Positions 34,596 to 44,738 are shown, counted from the stretch's first letter. The stretch is DNA of 64,000 bases from Aureivirga marina (GCF_015767265.1 NZ_JADPIB010000010.1:1-64000), one strand, 5' to 3'. Notes: generated by a model from the sequence alone, not told the origin. Program-made: numbers and translations.

Positions 34596-34619
34596 AAAGC
34601 TCCTTCTTCAAGGAGCTTT
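34596..34619. terminator. Terminator of the T9SS protein gene
   Basis: The stem AAAGCTCCTT (34596-34605) pairs with AAGGAGCTTT (34610-34619) over the loop CTTC, with T residues after. It lies between convergent genes ending at 34589 and 34625. Confidence 0.85.
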
Positions 34620-34624
34620 TTTCT

Positions 34625-35611
34625 TTAAATCTTAATTACATTAAATTCCATCCATTGATGTACAATTTGAATCCAAAATTTCAGAAATTCTTCACTTAAA
34701 AAATGATTCGAAAAATCGTCAAACCGTTCCACATGAATTCCTGTATAATGAAGCCAAATTGCCAAACCACCAAGTGGAATTAACCTTTTTTCTTCTTCTG
34801 TAATTTTTAATACAGATTCATATCCATTATAAAATGCTTCTCTTTTATCTTCAAAAGAAGTTTTATTAGATTCATTTTTAAAAAGCAACATTAAAGCATA
34901 AGATAAATCTAGAAACAGCCAACCATTTCCACAATTATCAAAATCAAAAAAAGTAAAATCTCCATGTTCATTTTTCTTCATATTTTGATACCATAAATCT
35001 AAATGCACAATTCCAGATTTTAAGTCATTCTGCTTTGCTTTTCTAAATTCTTCTGTAATTTTTTCATTTGCTCTTTTAAAATAATTCATTTCAGAAAGTT
35101 CTTCTGAAAACATTTCTTTTGATTTTTCATAAGCCCAACCGATTAGATTTTCTGCTGTATATGTTTTTCTTTTTAAAGACTTATTTTCTACCAATTGATG
35201 CATTTTCCCGATTGTTTCTCCTAATTTAAAACAATCATTTTCGTTTGGATTTCTTACAAATTCTCCTTCTGCATATGAAAATAAAACAGTAAAACGATTT
35301 CCTTCTGGAGCTTCTATTTCTTGTATAAAATTTTCATTTTTATCTGAAATTGGAACTGAAACTAAAATTCCATTTTCTTTTAAATAATTCAAAAGTTTTA
35401 ACTCTTCTTCAATCTCAAAATTTGTTCGCCAATTTTTAAAATAAACTCTAAAAACAAATTTCTTTTCATTGATAGAAATTAAATAATTATGACTTATTCC
35501 TGTCTTTAAAATAGATGCTTTTACAGTTTCTTTTATATCGAATGTTTCTTTTACAAATTCAGAAATAAACGAAGGAGCTAAAATTGAACTGGCAATTTGA
35601 TAATTTTTCAT
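34625..35611 (-). CDS. Aminoglycoside phosphotransferase-like (APH) kinase
   Basis: This 328-residue protein is of the APH/choline-kinase fold. The catalytic loop HLDLWYQNM (Asp as base, Asn for Mg) is at about residue 200, followed by the metal-binding FFDFDNCGNG. The N-lobe Lys is probably in KFVFRVYFKNW. The loop matches the homoserine kinase/YihE/APH superfamily, which phosphorylates small metabolites, so the substrate is not known. Drug resistance should not be assumed. It stands alone. Confidence 0.8.
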   Translation of the reverse strand: MKNYQIASSILAPSFISEFVKETFDIKETVKASILKTGISHNYLISINEKKFVFRVYFKNWRTNFEIEEELKLLNYLKENGILVSVPISDKNENFIQEIEAPEGNRFTVLFSYAEGEFVRNPNENDCFKLGETIGKMHQLVENKSLKRKTYTAENLIGWAYEKSKEMFSEELSEMNYFKRANEKITEEFRKAKQNDLKSGIVHLDLWYQNMKKNEHGDFTFFDFDNCGNGWLFLDLSYALMLLFKNESNKTSFEDKREAFYNGYESVLKITEEEKRLIPLGGLAIWLHYTGIHVERFDDFSNHFLSEEFLKFWIQIVHQWMEFNVIKI

Positions 35612-35712
35612 TTTACAATAAGCTTTTATTAATCTTTAAGTTACGTTTCCTTTTTAATTTGAGAAAACGGATGCGAATGTACTAATTATTAGATATTTAC
35701 CAATGAATTTCC

Positions 35713-35720
35713 TAAATTTG
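35713..35720 (+). promoter_or_regulatory. -7 box (TAAATTTG) for the 35736 gene
   Basis: This is an exact TAnnTTTG match, 15 bases before the ATG at 35736. It lies inside the longer open frame starting at 35703, so it argues for the later start. Confidence 0.5.
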
Positions 35721-35735
35721 AAAAAAAATAAAAAA

Positions 35736-36185
35736 ATGAGAGAAGATTTTGTCGAAATTGAAGAAGAAATTCATTCTAATTCAAGACCTATAATGGCTTG
35801 GACACCTAAATTTAAAGAAAAAAGAAAAATTCAAATCGATTTAGAAATTTTCAAAGAAATTGTACCAATTATTGCAGAACAAATTGATTTTGATTTTAAA
35901 TCTGAAGAAGAAAATTGCTTTACATATACTCGTAAAGATCGATATGATAATCTTACCGAATTAATTGAAATCACACATTCAGAAGAATTTATTTTATGTA
36001 AAAGCACGTCTTTACGTGAAGATATTGATGATTATGGACAAAATGAAACAAGAGTTCGTTTATTTTTTCACGCTTTTGAAATCATTGGAAGTGAATTGTA
36101 TTTGGATGAAAATTTTATTCCTGAACAACCTAAATCTTTCATTGAAATATTTATTGAAAAAATGAAAGGATTATTCCAAAAGTAA
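35736..36185 (+). CDS. Hypothetical soluble protein
   Basis: This is a 149-residue protein without recognised family. It is acidic, without signal peptide or membrane helix, and mixed alpha/beta (FKEIVPIIAEQIDFDFKSEEENCF, LTELIEITHSEEFILC). The C-terminal KSFIEIFIEKMKGLFQK looks amphipathic. The frame is open from 35703, but a promoter box at 35713-35720 supports the ATG at 35736. It is the first of five small plus-strand genes of unknown function. Confidence 0.6.
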   Translation: MREDFVEIEEEIHSNSRPIMAWTPKFKEKRKIQIDLEIFKEIVPIIAEQIDFDFKSEEENCFTYTRKDRYDNLTELIEITHSEEFILCKSTSLREDIDDYGQNETRVRLFFHAFEIIGSELYLDENFIPEQPKSFIEIFIEKMKGLFQK

Positions 36186-36227
36186 TTTCTATTTTTACAC
36201 AAATATTGCTATCAATTTTTATTACCT

Positions 36228-36755
36228 ATGAAAAGGTCTATTTTATTATTATTAGTTATCATTACGAATGTTTCTTGCGCAAGTTATCAGGGAGGAACAA
36301 AGCCAAAACTAAAATTATCGAAAGATAAAATTTTAGTAAAACGAACTTCAATTCACAACGATTTCCTTTCGGGAAATTTTACAGAATTAAAATTTTCTTA
36401 CAATAATGAAGTCGAAAAAGTTATTTTTTCAAAAAAAGGAGTTTTTGACAAATTTGGTAAATGGGATAAAGATTTTTATCTAAATAACACCTCTGTTTAT
36501 CTTTGGGATAATGTCAAATTATTTCCAAATTCTGATGAGATTTTTTCGATTTTAGCTTTCGGAACAGATAGTCCAAATTTCTACACAAGTTCTATCATTA
36601 TTTTCGATTCAAAAGGTCAAGATGTTATCAAAACACATCCAAAATGGAAAAACAAAATTATTGATTTCTATGTAGACTTAGTTAACAATATGGATTATTC
36701 CAACAGAAAATTTAATAATGTGAATAGAAGAGCAATTCAAAGTACATTGAATTAA
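36228..36755 (+). CDS. Hypothetical lipoprotein
   Basis: This 175-residue predicted lipoprotein has a signal MKRSILLLLVIITNVSC with the lipobox V-S-C-A at Cys17. The mature part is beta-rich, with Lys/Asn/Phe (FTELKFSYNNEVEKVIFSKK, SVYLWDNVKLFPNSDEIFSI). The family is not recognised. It lies 42 bases after the previous gene on the same strand. Confidence 0.6.
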   Translation: MKRSILLLLVIITNVSCASYQGGTKPKLKLSKDKILVKRTSIHNDFLSGNFTELKFSYNNEVEKVIFSKKGVFDKFGKWDKDFYLNNTSVYLWDNVKLFPNSDEIFSILAFGTDSPNFYTSSIIIFDSKGQDVIKTHPKWKNKIIDFYVDLVNNMDYSNRKFNNVNRRAIQSTLN

Positions 36756-36857
36756 AAAATAAGAGATAGAATAAAAATTATTTTCAGCTTTGTTCTGTCT
36801 CTTTTACTTTAATAGAGTTTAAAATTTCATTAATTTCGCCATCTCAAAATTTATCAC

Positions 36858-37385
36858 ATGAAATTCATTAAATCTTTATTAATTGTATTCGCTTTATGTC
36901 TTGGTTCTGTTTATATTTTTTATTGGGATATTGGCGACAGATTACTTTTAGATAAACTAGACAAAACAGAGCAATTAAAACTTGCCAAACCTAGAAATAC
37001 AATTAAAGAGAATTATAAAAAGGAATTCAATAATCCAAAATTTAATTTTCCTAATAAAGAAGTTTCAGAAGTAAAAATCTATAAAAACACACCTGTTATA
37101 AGTCGTTTTTCAGCAGAAACTTTAAATAAAAAACAACAAAAGGAAATTATTCAATTCTTTAATAATCCAGAGAATTTTAGTTTTGAAAAAACTTCATGGA
37201 AAATTCCAGATGCAGAATATATTATCCGATTTTTTGATAAAAAAGAAGAAGAAATTGGTAAAGTTTGGCTTTGTTTAAATAATTGTGGAGCTGTAAAATC
37301 TATTCCTTTTTCTGCTAAGATGAAATTTGGTAGTTTGAGTGAAGTTGGGAAAGAGAGGATTGAAATGATTCTAGAAGAAAAATAA
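36858..37385 (+). CDS. Hypothetical membrane-anchored protein
   Basis: This 175-residue protein has one N-terminal membrane anchor or uncleaved signal (about residues 4-24, IKSLLIVFALCLGSVYIFYW). A soluble basic domain follows, ending EVGKERIEMILEEK, with a Cys pair in WLCLNNCGAV. A near-consensus -7 box (TAATTTCG, 36831-36838) precedes it by 19 bases, suggesting its own promoter. The family is not recognised. Confidence 0.6.
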   Translation: MKFIKSLLIVFALCLGSVYIFYWDIGDRLLLDKLDKTEQLKLAKPRNTIKENYKKEFNNPKFNFPNKEVSEVKIYKNTPVISRFSAETLNKKQQKEIIQFFNNPENFSFEKTSWKIPDAEYIIRFFDKKEEEIGKVWLCLNNCGAVKSIPFSAKMKFGSLSEVGKERIEMILEEK

Positions 37386-37395
37386 ACTTTTATTT

Positions 37396-37824
37396 ATGAG
37401 CAAAATAATGAATATTGGAAAATTCCAAGCCTTTATATTTTCAGTTTTTTTAAACATATTAATAAAACCACCTTTTCCTCTTTATTTAATTTCTGGATTA
37501 TTATTAATTCTATTTATGTTTTTAATAATGTATTATTCATTTGATGAAAAAACGCAAAACTTAAAGTTATTTGGACTTTTATTAAAAAACCACATAATTA
37601 TTGCTGTTTTATCTTTTATTATTGCAGTATTAGGTTCTCTATTTATTAGTGAATATTTTGAATATTTTTCGGTAATTCTAATTTTTGAATATTTTTATTT
37701 CGCGTATAGAGTTGTCAAAATTCATTATTCTAATTTATCTAAAATTCTCAAATTTCTCATTGTTTGTATATCACCAATAACATCCATATTTGTGTTATTT
37801 TTACCTTTAGATAAAAATAAATAA
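37396..37824 (+). CDS. Hypothetical four-helix membrane protein
   Basis: This 142-residue protein is mostly hydrophobic, with about four membrane segments (around 10-48 as a pair, 62-90 and 115-137). Lys-rich ends suggest cytoplasmic termini. No family is recognised. It is 10 bases after the preceding gene's stop, so cotranscribed with it. Confidence 0.55.
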   Translation: MSKIMNIGKFQAFIFSVFLNILIKPPFPLYLISGLLLILFMFLIMYYSFDEKTQNLKLFGLLLKNHIIIAVLSFIIAVLGSLFISEYFEYFSVILIFEYFYFAYRVVKIHYSNLSKILKFLIVCISPITSIFVLFLPLDKNK

Positions 37825-37844
37825 TATATTACAAAAAATAAAAA

Positions 37845-38216
37845 ATGGCTTTAATTCGCTTTGAAATCGAAAATGATTTTCTTGTAATTTTAGATGAAAA
37901 GAAAACCATCATAAAATTAGAAGATATTAATTATGTTGCAATTGAAAAAAAATATAACTTCAAATATTTATACTATTATTTATTAATTTCAATAGGTATT
38001 ATGCTATTAATAAGTTTTATACCAAAAATAATACTCTTAATCATAATAAACACAGTTATTCATCTATTAATTTTGTTAGATAGCAAAAAAGAAAAATTGG
38101 TTATAAAATACAAAAAGGAAATTTTAAAAATTCCAACAGAACTAATTTTCCCTATTCAACAAGAACACATATTCAATTTAATTTTAAATCAAAAAAACGT
38201 AGAAATAAATTCATAA
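37845..38216 (+). CDS. Hypothetical small membrane protein
   Basis: This 123-residue protein has a soluble N-terminal strand-rich part (IRFEIENDFLVILDEKKTII). It continues with a paired membrane segment (about 47-78, YYLLISIGIMLLISFIP and IILLIIINTVIHLLILL) and a polar C-terminus. No family is recognised, though the shape (short beta region around a two-helix hairpin) resembles small PH-like membrane proteins. It is 20 bases after the previous gene and directly followed by a terminator. Confidence 0.55.
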   Translation: MALIRFEIENDFLVILDEKKTIIKLEDINYVAIEKKYNFKYLYYYLLISIGIMLLISFIPKIILLIIINTVIHLLILLDSKKEKLVIKYKKEILKIPTELIFPIQQEHIFNLILNQKNVEINS

Positions 38217-38245
38217 AAAAATCCTCTTTAAAAAAGAGGATTTTT
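38217..38245. terminator. Bidirectional terminator
   Basis: The perfect stem AAAAATCCTCTTT (38217-38229) pairs with 38233-38245 over three A residues, between the orphan cluster and convergent hemE. Confidence 0.85.
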
Positions 38246-38266
38246 CATTTTATAATATCTTAAGTC

Positions 38267-39292
38267 TTATTGACCATATTCTTTTACTGCATCTACGAAT
38301 GCTTTAGCATTATCTACAGGAATATTTGGTAAAATACCGTGACCAAGATTCGCAACATATCTGTCTTTTCCGAATCCGTCAATCATTTCAGTTACCATTT
38401 TCTTTAACTCAGGAATTGGTGTTAATAATCTTGAAGGATCAAAGTTTCCTTGTAAAGTAATATTCCCTCCAGTTAATTTTCTTGCATTTTCTGGTGTGAT
38501 TGTCCAATCAACTCCTAAAGCAGCAGCTCCAGATTTTGACATTTCTTCTAAAGCAAACCAACATCCTTTTCCGAAAGCGATAACTTCTGTTTCGTCTTTT
38601 AAAGCATCGATAATTTGTTGGATATATTTCCAAGAAAATTCTTGATAATCTACTGGTGATAACATTCCTCCCCAGCTATCAAAAACTTGCACAGCATTTA
38701 CTCCAGCAACTACTTTTGCTTTTAAATAAGCAATTGTTGTATCTGTGATTTTTTGTAATAATTGGTGTGCTGCAACAGGATTTGTATAACAGAATTCTTT
38801 TGCTTTATCAAAGTTTTTCGAACCTTGACCTTGCACAGCATAACAAAGAATTGTCCATGGAGATCCAGCAAAACCAATCAATGGAACCTCATCATTCAAC
38901 ATTTCTTTTGTCATCTTAATTCCATCCATCACATAATCTAAAGCAACATTTGGATCAGGAACAATTACATTATCCACATCTTTTTGCGTACGAATTGGAT
39001 TTGGTAAATAAGGTCCAAAATTTGGCTTCATTTCCACTTCAATATTCATCGCTTGTGGTACTACTAAAATATCCGAGAATAAAATTGCAGCATCCGTTCC
39101 TACTTGGTGAATTGGCATAACAGTAATTTCTGCTGCTAATTCTGGAGTACGACAACGAGTAAAAAAGTCATACTTCTCTTTCAACTTCATAAAATCTGGA
39201 AGGTAACGTCCAGCTTGACGCATCATCCACACTGGAGGACGTTCTACTTCTTCTCCTTTTAGTGCTCTTAAAAATAAATCGTTCTTCAACAT
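38267..39292 (-). CDS. hemE: Uroporphyrinogen decarboxylase
   Basis: This 341-residue TIM-barrel enzyme converts uroporphyrinogen III to coproporphyrinogen III. The N-terminal signature [17 protein letters not shown], then [11 protein letters not shown] with its catalytic Asp, [12 protein letters not shown] and the C-terminal [14 protein letters not shown] are all present. It is the last gene of the minus-strand hem cluster, 56 bases after hemL, and is closed by the terminator at 38217-38245. Confidence 0.96.
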   Translation of the reverse strand: MLKNDLFLRALKGEEVERPPVWMMRQAGRYLPDFMKLKEKYDFFTRCRTPELAAEITVMPIHQVGTDAAILFSDILVVPQAMNIEVEMKPNFGPYLPNPIRTQKDVDNVIVPDPNVALDYVMDGIKMTKEMLNDEVPLIGFAGSPWTILCYAVQGQGSKNFDKAKEFCYTNPVAAHQLLQKITDTTIAYLKAKVVAGVNAVQVFDSWGGMLSPVDYQEFSWKYIQQIIDALKDETEVIAFGKGCWFALEEMSKSGAAALGVDWTITPENARKLTGGNITLQGNFDPSRLLTPIPELKKMVTEMIDGFGKDRYVANLGHGILPNIPVDNAKAFVDAVKEYGQ

Positions 39293-39348
39293 ATATCTGG
39301 TTCGAATTTCTTCGATTGTTTTTTAATTAATAAATTCTTACGTAAAAA

Positions 39349-40659
39349 CTAAGCTTCTACTTTTGACTTTTGAAACTCTGCTACTTTTTCCATTGCTTTA
39401 TGAATTGCTTTAGAAGTTTTTTCTAAATCTTTTTCAGATAAAGCAGTAGATAAGAACCATGCTTCAAATTGCGATGGTGGAATAAATAATCCTTGTTTGA
39501 TTAATTCCCAAAAGAAAACACCAAAACTTTCCGTATCACTTGTTTGAGCAGAAGGGAAATCTGTAACTTTTACATCTGTAAAGAAAGGATTAATCATTGA
39601 TCCAAATCTATTTACAGTTAAAGGTACATTATGAATTTTTGCAGCTCCTAATAAAATCTTCTCGATTTTCTCTGCTAAAATATCAAATCCTTTATATGGG
39701 TTTTCTTTCTTTAATTGTGTTAATGTAGAAATTCCAGCAGCCATTGCAATTGGGTTTCCAGAAAGTGTTCCTGCTTGGTACATTCCTCCAAGTGGCGCAA
39801 CCATTTCCATGATTTCATTTCTAGCTCCATAAGCTCCAACAGGGAAACCTCCACCAATTACTTTTCCTAAACAAGTAATATCAGCTTCTACTCCTAAAAC
39901 TTCCTGTGCCCCACCAAACTTAGAACGGAATCCTGTCATTACCTCATCTACAATTAATAAAGCTCCTTTTGATTCTAAATAAGCTTTTAATTCTTGTAAA
40001 AATCCATTTTGAGGAACAACAACTCCCATATTTCCAGCAACTGGTTCTAAAATAACTCCAGCAATATCATCTGAATCTTCGAAGTGTTTCTTTACACTTT
40101 CTAAATTATTATATTCTGCAATTAAAGTATTTTCAACTGCTTTTTCTGGAACACCTTTACTTCCTGGTAAACTTAAAGTCGCTAAACCAGAACCTGCTGC
40201 AACTAATAATGCATCAGAATGTCCGTGATAACATCCAGAGAATTTGATGATTTTATTTTTTCCTGTATAAGCTCTTGCTAAACGAATTGCACTTAAAACT
40301 GCTTCTGTTCCAGAGTTTACAAAACGAACTTTATCCATTCCTGGAAAAGCTTTACAAATAATCTTTGCAAGTTTTAATTCTCCTTCTGAAGTTGCTCCGA
40401 ATGAATATCCATTTTTTAACGCTTTTTTGATTGCTTTTTCAACTTTCTTGTGACGGTGACCTAAAATCATTGGTCCATAAGAAAGAACGTAATCTACATA
40501 AGAATTTCCATCAACATCTTTGATTTTTGATCCTTTTGCTTTTTTAATAAATAATGGATTTCCTCCAACAGATTGAAATGCTCTAACTGGAGAGTTTACC
40601 GCACCTACTAAATGCACTAAACCTTTATTGTATAATATTTCTGATTTTTCGAATGTCAT
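39349..40659 (-). CDS. hemL: Glutamate-1-semialdehyde 2,1-aminomutase
   Basis: This 436-residue PLP enzyme forms 5-aminolevulinate from glutamate-1-semialdehyde, the second step of the C5 route. It has the N-terminal GAVNSPVRAFQSVGG, the cofactor region NSGTEAVLSAIRLAR and YHGHSDALL, IVDEVMTGFR, and the PLP lysine Lys266 in CLGKVIGGGFPVG. The length is normal. It follows hemB by 20 bases. Confidence 0.97.
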   Translation of the reverse strand: MTFEKSEILYNKGLVHLVGAVNSPVRAFQSVGGNPLFIKKAKGSKIKDVDGNSYVDYVLSYGPMILGHRHKKVEKAIKKALKNGYSFGATSEGELKLAKIICKAFPGMDKVRFVNSGTEAVLSAIRLARAYTGKNKIIKFSGCYHGHSDALLVAAGSGLATLSLPGSKGVPEKAVENTLIAEYNNLESVKKHFEDSDDIAGVILEPVAGNMGVVVPQNGFLQELKAYLESKGALLIVDEVMTGFRSKFGGAQEVLGVEADITCLGKVIGGGFPVGAYGARNEIMEMVAPLGGMYQAGTLSGNPIAMAAGISTLTQLKKENPYKGFDILAEKIEKILLGAAKIHNVPLTVNRFGSMINPFFTDVKVTDFPSAQTSDTESFGVFFWELIKQGLFIPPSQFEAWFLSTALSEKDLEKTSKAIHKAMEKVAEFQKSKVEA

Positions 40660-40679
40660 TTGGAATAGTTTTAAAGTGA

Positions 40680-41648
40680 CTATTGGTCTTTTAATAATTT
40701 CGCTACTTCTTTTGCAAAATAAGTAATGATTATGTCTGCTCCTGCTCTCTTCATAGAAAGTAAAGACTCCATCATCACTCGTTCTCCATCAATCCAACCT
40801 TTTTCAGCAGCAGCTTTCACCATTGCATATTCTCCACTTACATTGTAGCAAGCTATTGGTCTATCAAAATTATTTTTTAAATCTCTAATAATATCTAGAT
40901 AAGATAAAGCTGGTTTTACCATTAAAATATCTGCTCCTTCTTCATCATCAAAAGTTGCTTCTCTTAAACCTTCATCTCTATTTGATGGATCCATTTGATA
41001 CGTTCTTCTATCTCCAAAACTTGGTGCAGAATCAGCTGCATCACGGAAAGGCCCGTAAAAAGCAGAAGCATATTTTACAGAATATCCCATAATTGGAATT
41101 TGGTAAAAACCTGTATTATCTAAAGCTTCACGAATTGTTTGAATTGTTCCATCCATCATTCCAGAAGGTGCTACCATGTCCACACCTGCTTTTGCATGAG
41201 AAATTACTTGTTTTGCAAGATTCACTAAAGTTTCATCATTATCCACATCATTATCGTGAATAATTCCACAATGTCCATGATCTGTATATTCGCAAAAACA
41301 AACATCTGTGATTACATATAAACTTGGATAATTTTTCTTGATATAACGAATTGCTTGTTGCATGATTCCATCATCATTCCAAGTTTCTGTTCCTTTACAA
41401 TCTTTGTTTGCAGGAATTCCGAAAAGTAAAACTGCTGGAATATTTAAAGCAACAACCTCATCCAACTCTTTGTGTAACGTATCTAATGAAAAACGTTTAA
41501 TTCCTGGCATGGAAGGAATTTCAGTTTCAATATTCTCTCCTTCTTCAATAAATAAAGGGTAAATCAAATCATTCACTGAAAGAGAATTCTCTCTAACTAA
41601 ACGGCGAATGTTTTCTGTCTTTCTTAAACGTCTTGTTCTATTTAACAT
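40680..41648 (-). CDS. hemB: Delta-aminolevulinic acid dehydratase (porphobilinogen synthase)
   Basis: This 322-residue enzyme condenses two 5-aminolevulinate molecules to porphobilinogen. Schiff-base lysines are Lys192 ([12 protein letters not shown]) and Lys245 ([10 protein letters not shown]). The motif [14 protein letters not shown] supplies three Cys (117, 119, 127), the catalytic zinc site, so this is the zinc-dependent type. It overlaps hemD by 11 bases, which implies translational coupling. Confidence 0.97.
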   Translation of the reverse strand: MLNRTRRLRKTENIRRLVRENSLSVNDLIYPLFIEEGENIETEIPSMPGIKRFSLDTLHKELDEVVALNIPAVLLFGIPANKDCKGTETWNDDGIMQQAIRYIKKNYPSLYVITDVCFCEYTDHGHCGIIHDNDVDNDETLVNLAKQVISHAKAGVDMVAPSGMMDGTIQTIREALDNTGFYQIPIMGYSVKYASAFYGPFRDAADSAPSFGDRRTYQMDPSNRDEGLREATFDDEEGADILMVKPALSYLDIIRDLKNNFDRPIACYNVSGEYAMVKAAAEKGWIDGERVMMESLLSMKRAGADIIITYFAKEVAKLLKDQ

Positions 41649-42309
41649 GGCTAAAATGTGCGTTCGTTATTTTAATCACCTCTTCCACTGTTGGTTTTTC
41701 AGCAACATAAATTTCATCAAAGTAAAAAGTTGCAGCAACAGCAGTTGTATTTCCAATACAAAATACGGGTATATTTATCTTATTTTCAGCTAAAATATAA
41801 CTTTTTATTGCAGAAGGGCTAAAAAAAAGTACAGCATCAAATACTGTATTTAGCTTTATTTTTTCTAAAATAGTTTCGTAAACAATTACCTCATTTACTT
41901 TGATTTCATTTTCCTCTAAAATCTTAGAAAGTTCTTGTCTTCTTAAGTTTCCACAAAAGAAAGTAACTTCTGTTGGTTTTACTTCTTCTACCAAATACTC
42001 AGCTAATTCTTTTGCTCCGAAAAACATGGCTTTTACTTCGATATGTTGTTCTTGAAGCAAAGCTCTCGTTTTTTCTCCAACACAAAATACATTTTTAGTT
42101 TCAAAATGTATTTCTTCTTTTTTTTGCAAAACAGCTTTTACAGCATTTTGACTTGTAAAAATTAAAGTATCTGTTAGAGAATCCGAGTTAAAATCTCCCT
42201 TCACTTCCACTCGAATAAAAGAATAATCTTCCACTTCTACGTTTTCAAAAAGTTGCTTTTGGTTTGTAGTCAACAATTTTGTAGAAATTATTTGGAAAGG
42301 AGATTTCAT
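41638..42309 (-). CDS. hemD: Uroporphyrinogen-III synthase
   Basis: This 223-residue protein of the poorly conserved HemD family would cyclise and invert ring D of hydroxymethylbilane. The two-domain layout is recognisable: [28 protein letters not shown], and the second-domain [13 protein letters not shown] and [12 protein letters not shown]. Identification also rests on position, 8 bases after hemC and overlapping hemB. Confidence 0.9.
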   Translation of the reverse strand: MKSPFQIISTKLLTTNQKQLFENVEVEDYSFIRVEVKGDFNSDSLTDTLIFTSQNAVKAVLQKKEEIHFETKNVFCVGEKTRALLQEQHIEVKAMFFGAKELAEYLVEEVKPTEVTFFCGNLRRQELSKILEENEIKVNEVIVYETILEKIKLNTVFDAVLFFSPSAIKSYILAENKINIPVFCIGNTTAVAATFYFDEIYVAEKPTVEEVIKITNAHFSHVK

Positions 42310-42317
42310 TTCGGCAT

Positions 42318-43241
42318 TTATTTTTTCATTTCTGCTTTAATTTCAATCATCAATTCTTTTCCTCCATCAGCAAGAAGTTCTTTTGCACAAGTTCCTCCAA
42401 AATTTTCAAAGTCAGAAATCATTCCTTTTTTCTCCACTCTAATTTCTCTTGAACCATCTATTGCGCTTAATACTCCAACAAAATGAATTTCTTCGTTTTC
42501 GATTGTTGCATTTCCACCGATTGGCGCAGTGCAACCACCTTCAAGAACTTTCATGAATTGACGCTCTACAAAAACAGCAATTTCTGTATTTCTATGATTT
42601 AATTTCTCACAAGCTTCCAACGCAGCTTTGTCAGCTTCTAAAGCTGTAACCATAATAGCTCCTTGTGCTGGCGCAGGAATCATCCAATCTAAATATTGGT
42701 GATTTTCTGGTAAAAGATTAATTCTTTCTAAACCTGCTGCTGCGAAAATTGCTCCGTTCCAATCATTGTCTTCTAGTTTTTGTAACCGAGTATTTACATT
42801 TCCTCTTAAACCAGTAATTGTATGATTTGGATATTTATGCAACCATTGCGCTCTTCTTCTCAAGCTTCCAGTTGCAATTGTTGCAGAATTTTCTTTTAAA
42901 AACTCTGTGTTATTTTTAAATACTAAAACATCTAAAATATTTGCTCTTTCCAAAACTGCTGCTTGCACAATTTTTTCTGGCAAATCCGTAGGGACATCTT
43001 TAAGAGAATGCACAGCAATATCGATTTCTCCTCGTAACATTGCATTGTCTAAAGTTCTTGTAAAAAGCCCCATTCCTCCGATTTGATGTAAAGGTTTGTC
43101 TAAAACCTCATCTCCTGTTGAAGAAACCTCTACAATTTCTGTTTCGTATCCTAATTCGTTTAATTTATTTTCTACTAAATGTGCTTGCCATAAAGCTAAT
43201 TCACTTGCTCTAGTTCCAATTCGGATTTTATTTTTCATCAA
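42318..43241 (-). CDS. hemC: Hydroxymethylbilane synthase (porphobilinogen deaminase)
   Basis: This 307-residue enzyme polymerises four porphobilinogens. Signatures are IRIGTRASELALWQA, DVAVHSLKD-type DIAVHSLKDVPTDL, ATGSLRRRAQ, LRGNVNTRLQKL, and the dipyrromethane cofactor Cys237 in LEGGCTAPIGG. It overlaps the 3' end of hemA by about 14 bases. A second Met at 43238 is an equal start. Confidence 0.97.
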   Translation of the reverse strand: MMKNKIRIGTRASELALWQAHLVENKLNELGYETEIVEVSSTGDEVLDKPLHQIGGMGLFTRTLDNAMLRGEIDIAVHSLKDVPTDLPEKIVQAAVLERANILDVLVFKNNTEFLKENSATIATGSLRRRAQWLHKYPNHTITGLRGNVNTRLQKLEDNDWNGAIFAAAGLERINLLPENHQYLDWMIPAPAQGAIMVTALEADKAALEACEKLNHRNTEIAVFVERQFMKVLEGGCTAPIGGNATIENEEIHFVGVLSAIDGSREIRVEKKGMISDFENFGGTCAKELLADGGKELMIEIKAEMKK

Positions 43242-44490
43242 TACTAATCGTATTAAAATTAAATACTTTTTGCATTACATCTATACTCATATCCATCGAA
43301 GTATCCTCATCTTTTAGATGTTTTACAAATTGTGTAGTTATTTTTTGAATAAGGCGTGAAGTAATAATTTCTGCGTGTTCTAAGTTAAAATCTTTAATTT
43401 TCTTACGATGAAAATCTAATTCATCATTTTGAATTGATTGTAAAGATTCTTTTAAAGCATTGACAGCTGGAGTGAATTTTCTATGCTCTAACCAATCTAA
43501 AAATTCTGTTTTATGCTCTTCGATAATTCCTTCTGCAACAGGAATATCTTTTCTTCTTTTTTCAATAGTTCTATCTGTAATTTTAGAAAGTTCATCTACA
43601 TTAATTAATGTAATATTTTCTAATTCTTTTACAGCAATATCTACATTTTCAGGCATCGATAAATCCATTACTAAAATTTCTTTATGACCTTCTAAATGTT
43701 GTTTTGTAATGGTTGGCTTATCAGCTCCTGTAGAAACAATTAAAATATCTGTATCTTTAATATCTTCGGCTAAATCGTGGTAGTTTCCTTTAGAAATCTC
43801 AGGATGTTCTGCTACGAAAGCTTCTGTTTTAGATTCTGTTCTATTGATTAATTTGATTTTACGGTTTAAGGTGTACTCTAAAATATTTTTACAAGTACTT
43901 TTTCCCATATCACCTAAACCAAAAACTGTTATATTTTTATTTGCAAGATCCGTTACATTTTCTAAAATATACTGAACAGCAGCATAAGCAACAGATGTTG
44001 TTCCAGAACTAATTTGCGTATTATTCTTTACATTTTTGCTTGCTTGTAAAACAGAATTCAGTAATCTTTCTAAATAAGCATTCGTTGTTCCAACTTCTTT
44101 TGCAGTCATGAATGATTGTTTTAATTGAGAAACAATCTCATAATCTCCAAGAATCTGACTATCCAAACCTGTTCCAATACGGAATAAATGATCAATAGCT
44201 TCACCATCTTTATAGACATTAGAAAATTTTGCAAAATCTTCTACAGATCCTTCTGAAAACTCACATAAAAGTTGGATTAATTCAAATGGGTGTTTTGCAA
44301 ATCCTGTAATTTCTGTTCTATTACAAGTAGAGATAACGAAGATTCCGTCAATTCCTCTTTCCTTTGCTGCTTGTAGTAAAGCGATTTGATTTGGTTTTGA
44401 GATGCTGAAAGCTCCTCTAGTTTGAACGTCTGCTTTTTTGTAACTTAGCCCTATATTATATAATTTCCTTGTCATATCTTCAATACGCAT
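43228..44490 (-). CDS. hemA: Glutamyl-tRNA reductase
   Basis: This 420-residue enzyme reduces glutamyl-tRNA to glutamate-1-semialdehyde, the first committed step of haem synthesis. It has YNIGLSYKKADV, the catalytic Cys in ISTCNRTEITG, SQILGDYEIVSQLK, and the NADPH domain VFGLGDMGKST. The open frame extends to 44532, but the perfect -7 box at 44521-44528 puts the transcript start near 44516. MRIEDMTRKLY at 44490 is therefore the supported start. It heads hemACDBLE. Confidence 0.95.
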   Translation of the reverse strand: MRIEDMTRKLYNIGLSYKKADVQTRGAFSISKPNQIALLQAAKERGIDGIFVISTCNRTEITGFAKHPFELIQLLCEFSEGSVEDFAKFSNVYKDGEAIDHLFRIGTGLDSQILGDYEIVSQLKQSFMTAKEVGTTNAYLERLLNSVLQASKNVKNNTQISSGTTSVAYAAVQYILENVTDLANKNITVFGLGDMGKSTCKNILEYTLNRKIKLINRTESKTEAFVAEHPEISKGNYHDLAEDIKDTDILIVSTGADKPTITKQHLEGHKEILVMDLSMPENVDIAVKELENITLINVDELSKITDRTIEKRRKDIPVAEGIIEEHKTEFLDWLEHRKFTPAVNALKESLQSIQNDELDFHRKKIKDFNLEHAEIITSRLIQKITTQFVKHLKDEDTSMDMSIDVMQKVFNFNTISIDEK

Positions 44491-44520
44491 AAACTTATTA
44501 CTCCTTCCAATAAGTATCGA

Positions 44521-44528
44521 CAAAAGTA
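44521..44528 (-). promoter_or_regulatory. hemA promoter -7 box (TACTTTTG)
   Basis: This is an exact TAnnTTTG match on the minus strand, 30 bases before the hemA ATG at 44490. The divergent AraC gene has its own box at 44739-44746, so the roughly 210 bases between the two boxes are the likely regulator-binding region. Confidence 0.6.
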
Positions 44529-44738
44529 CCACCTATTTGATAATAAAAACGTCGCTAAAAGAACTTTAAATTACGTCATAAGTGATTTTCGTTAATTTAT
44601 AATGATTTTAAATAGAGTAAATCTCACTTAAAATCAACCATTTAAAGAGTTTTCAATTAATTCACTATTCAAATTACAAAAAATCATTTAACCTACAAAA
44701 GATTTAAAAACCCTGCATATTCGTATTAATTTTTATTG

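Noticed and set aside
34625-35611. Aminoglycoside resistance gene
   Set aside because: It has the APH fold, but the superfamily covers many metabolite kinases and there is no resistance context.
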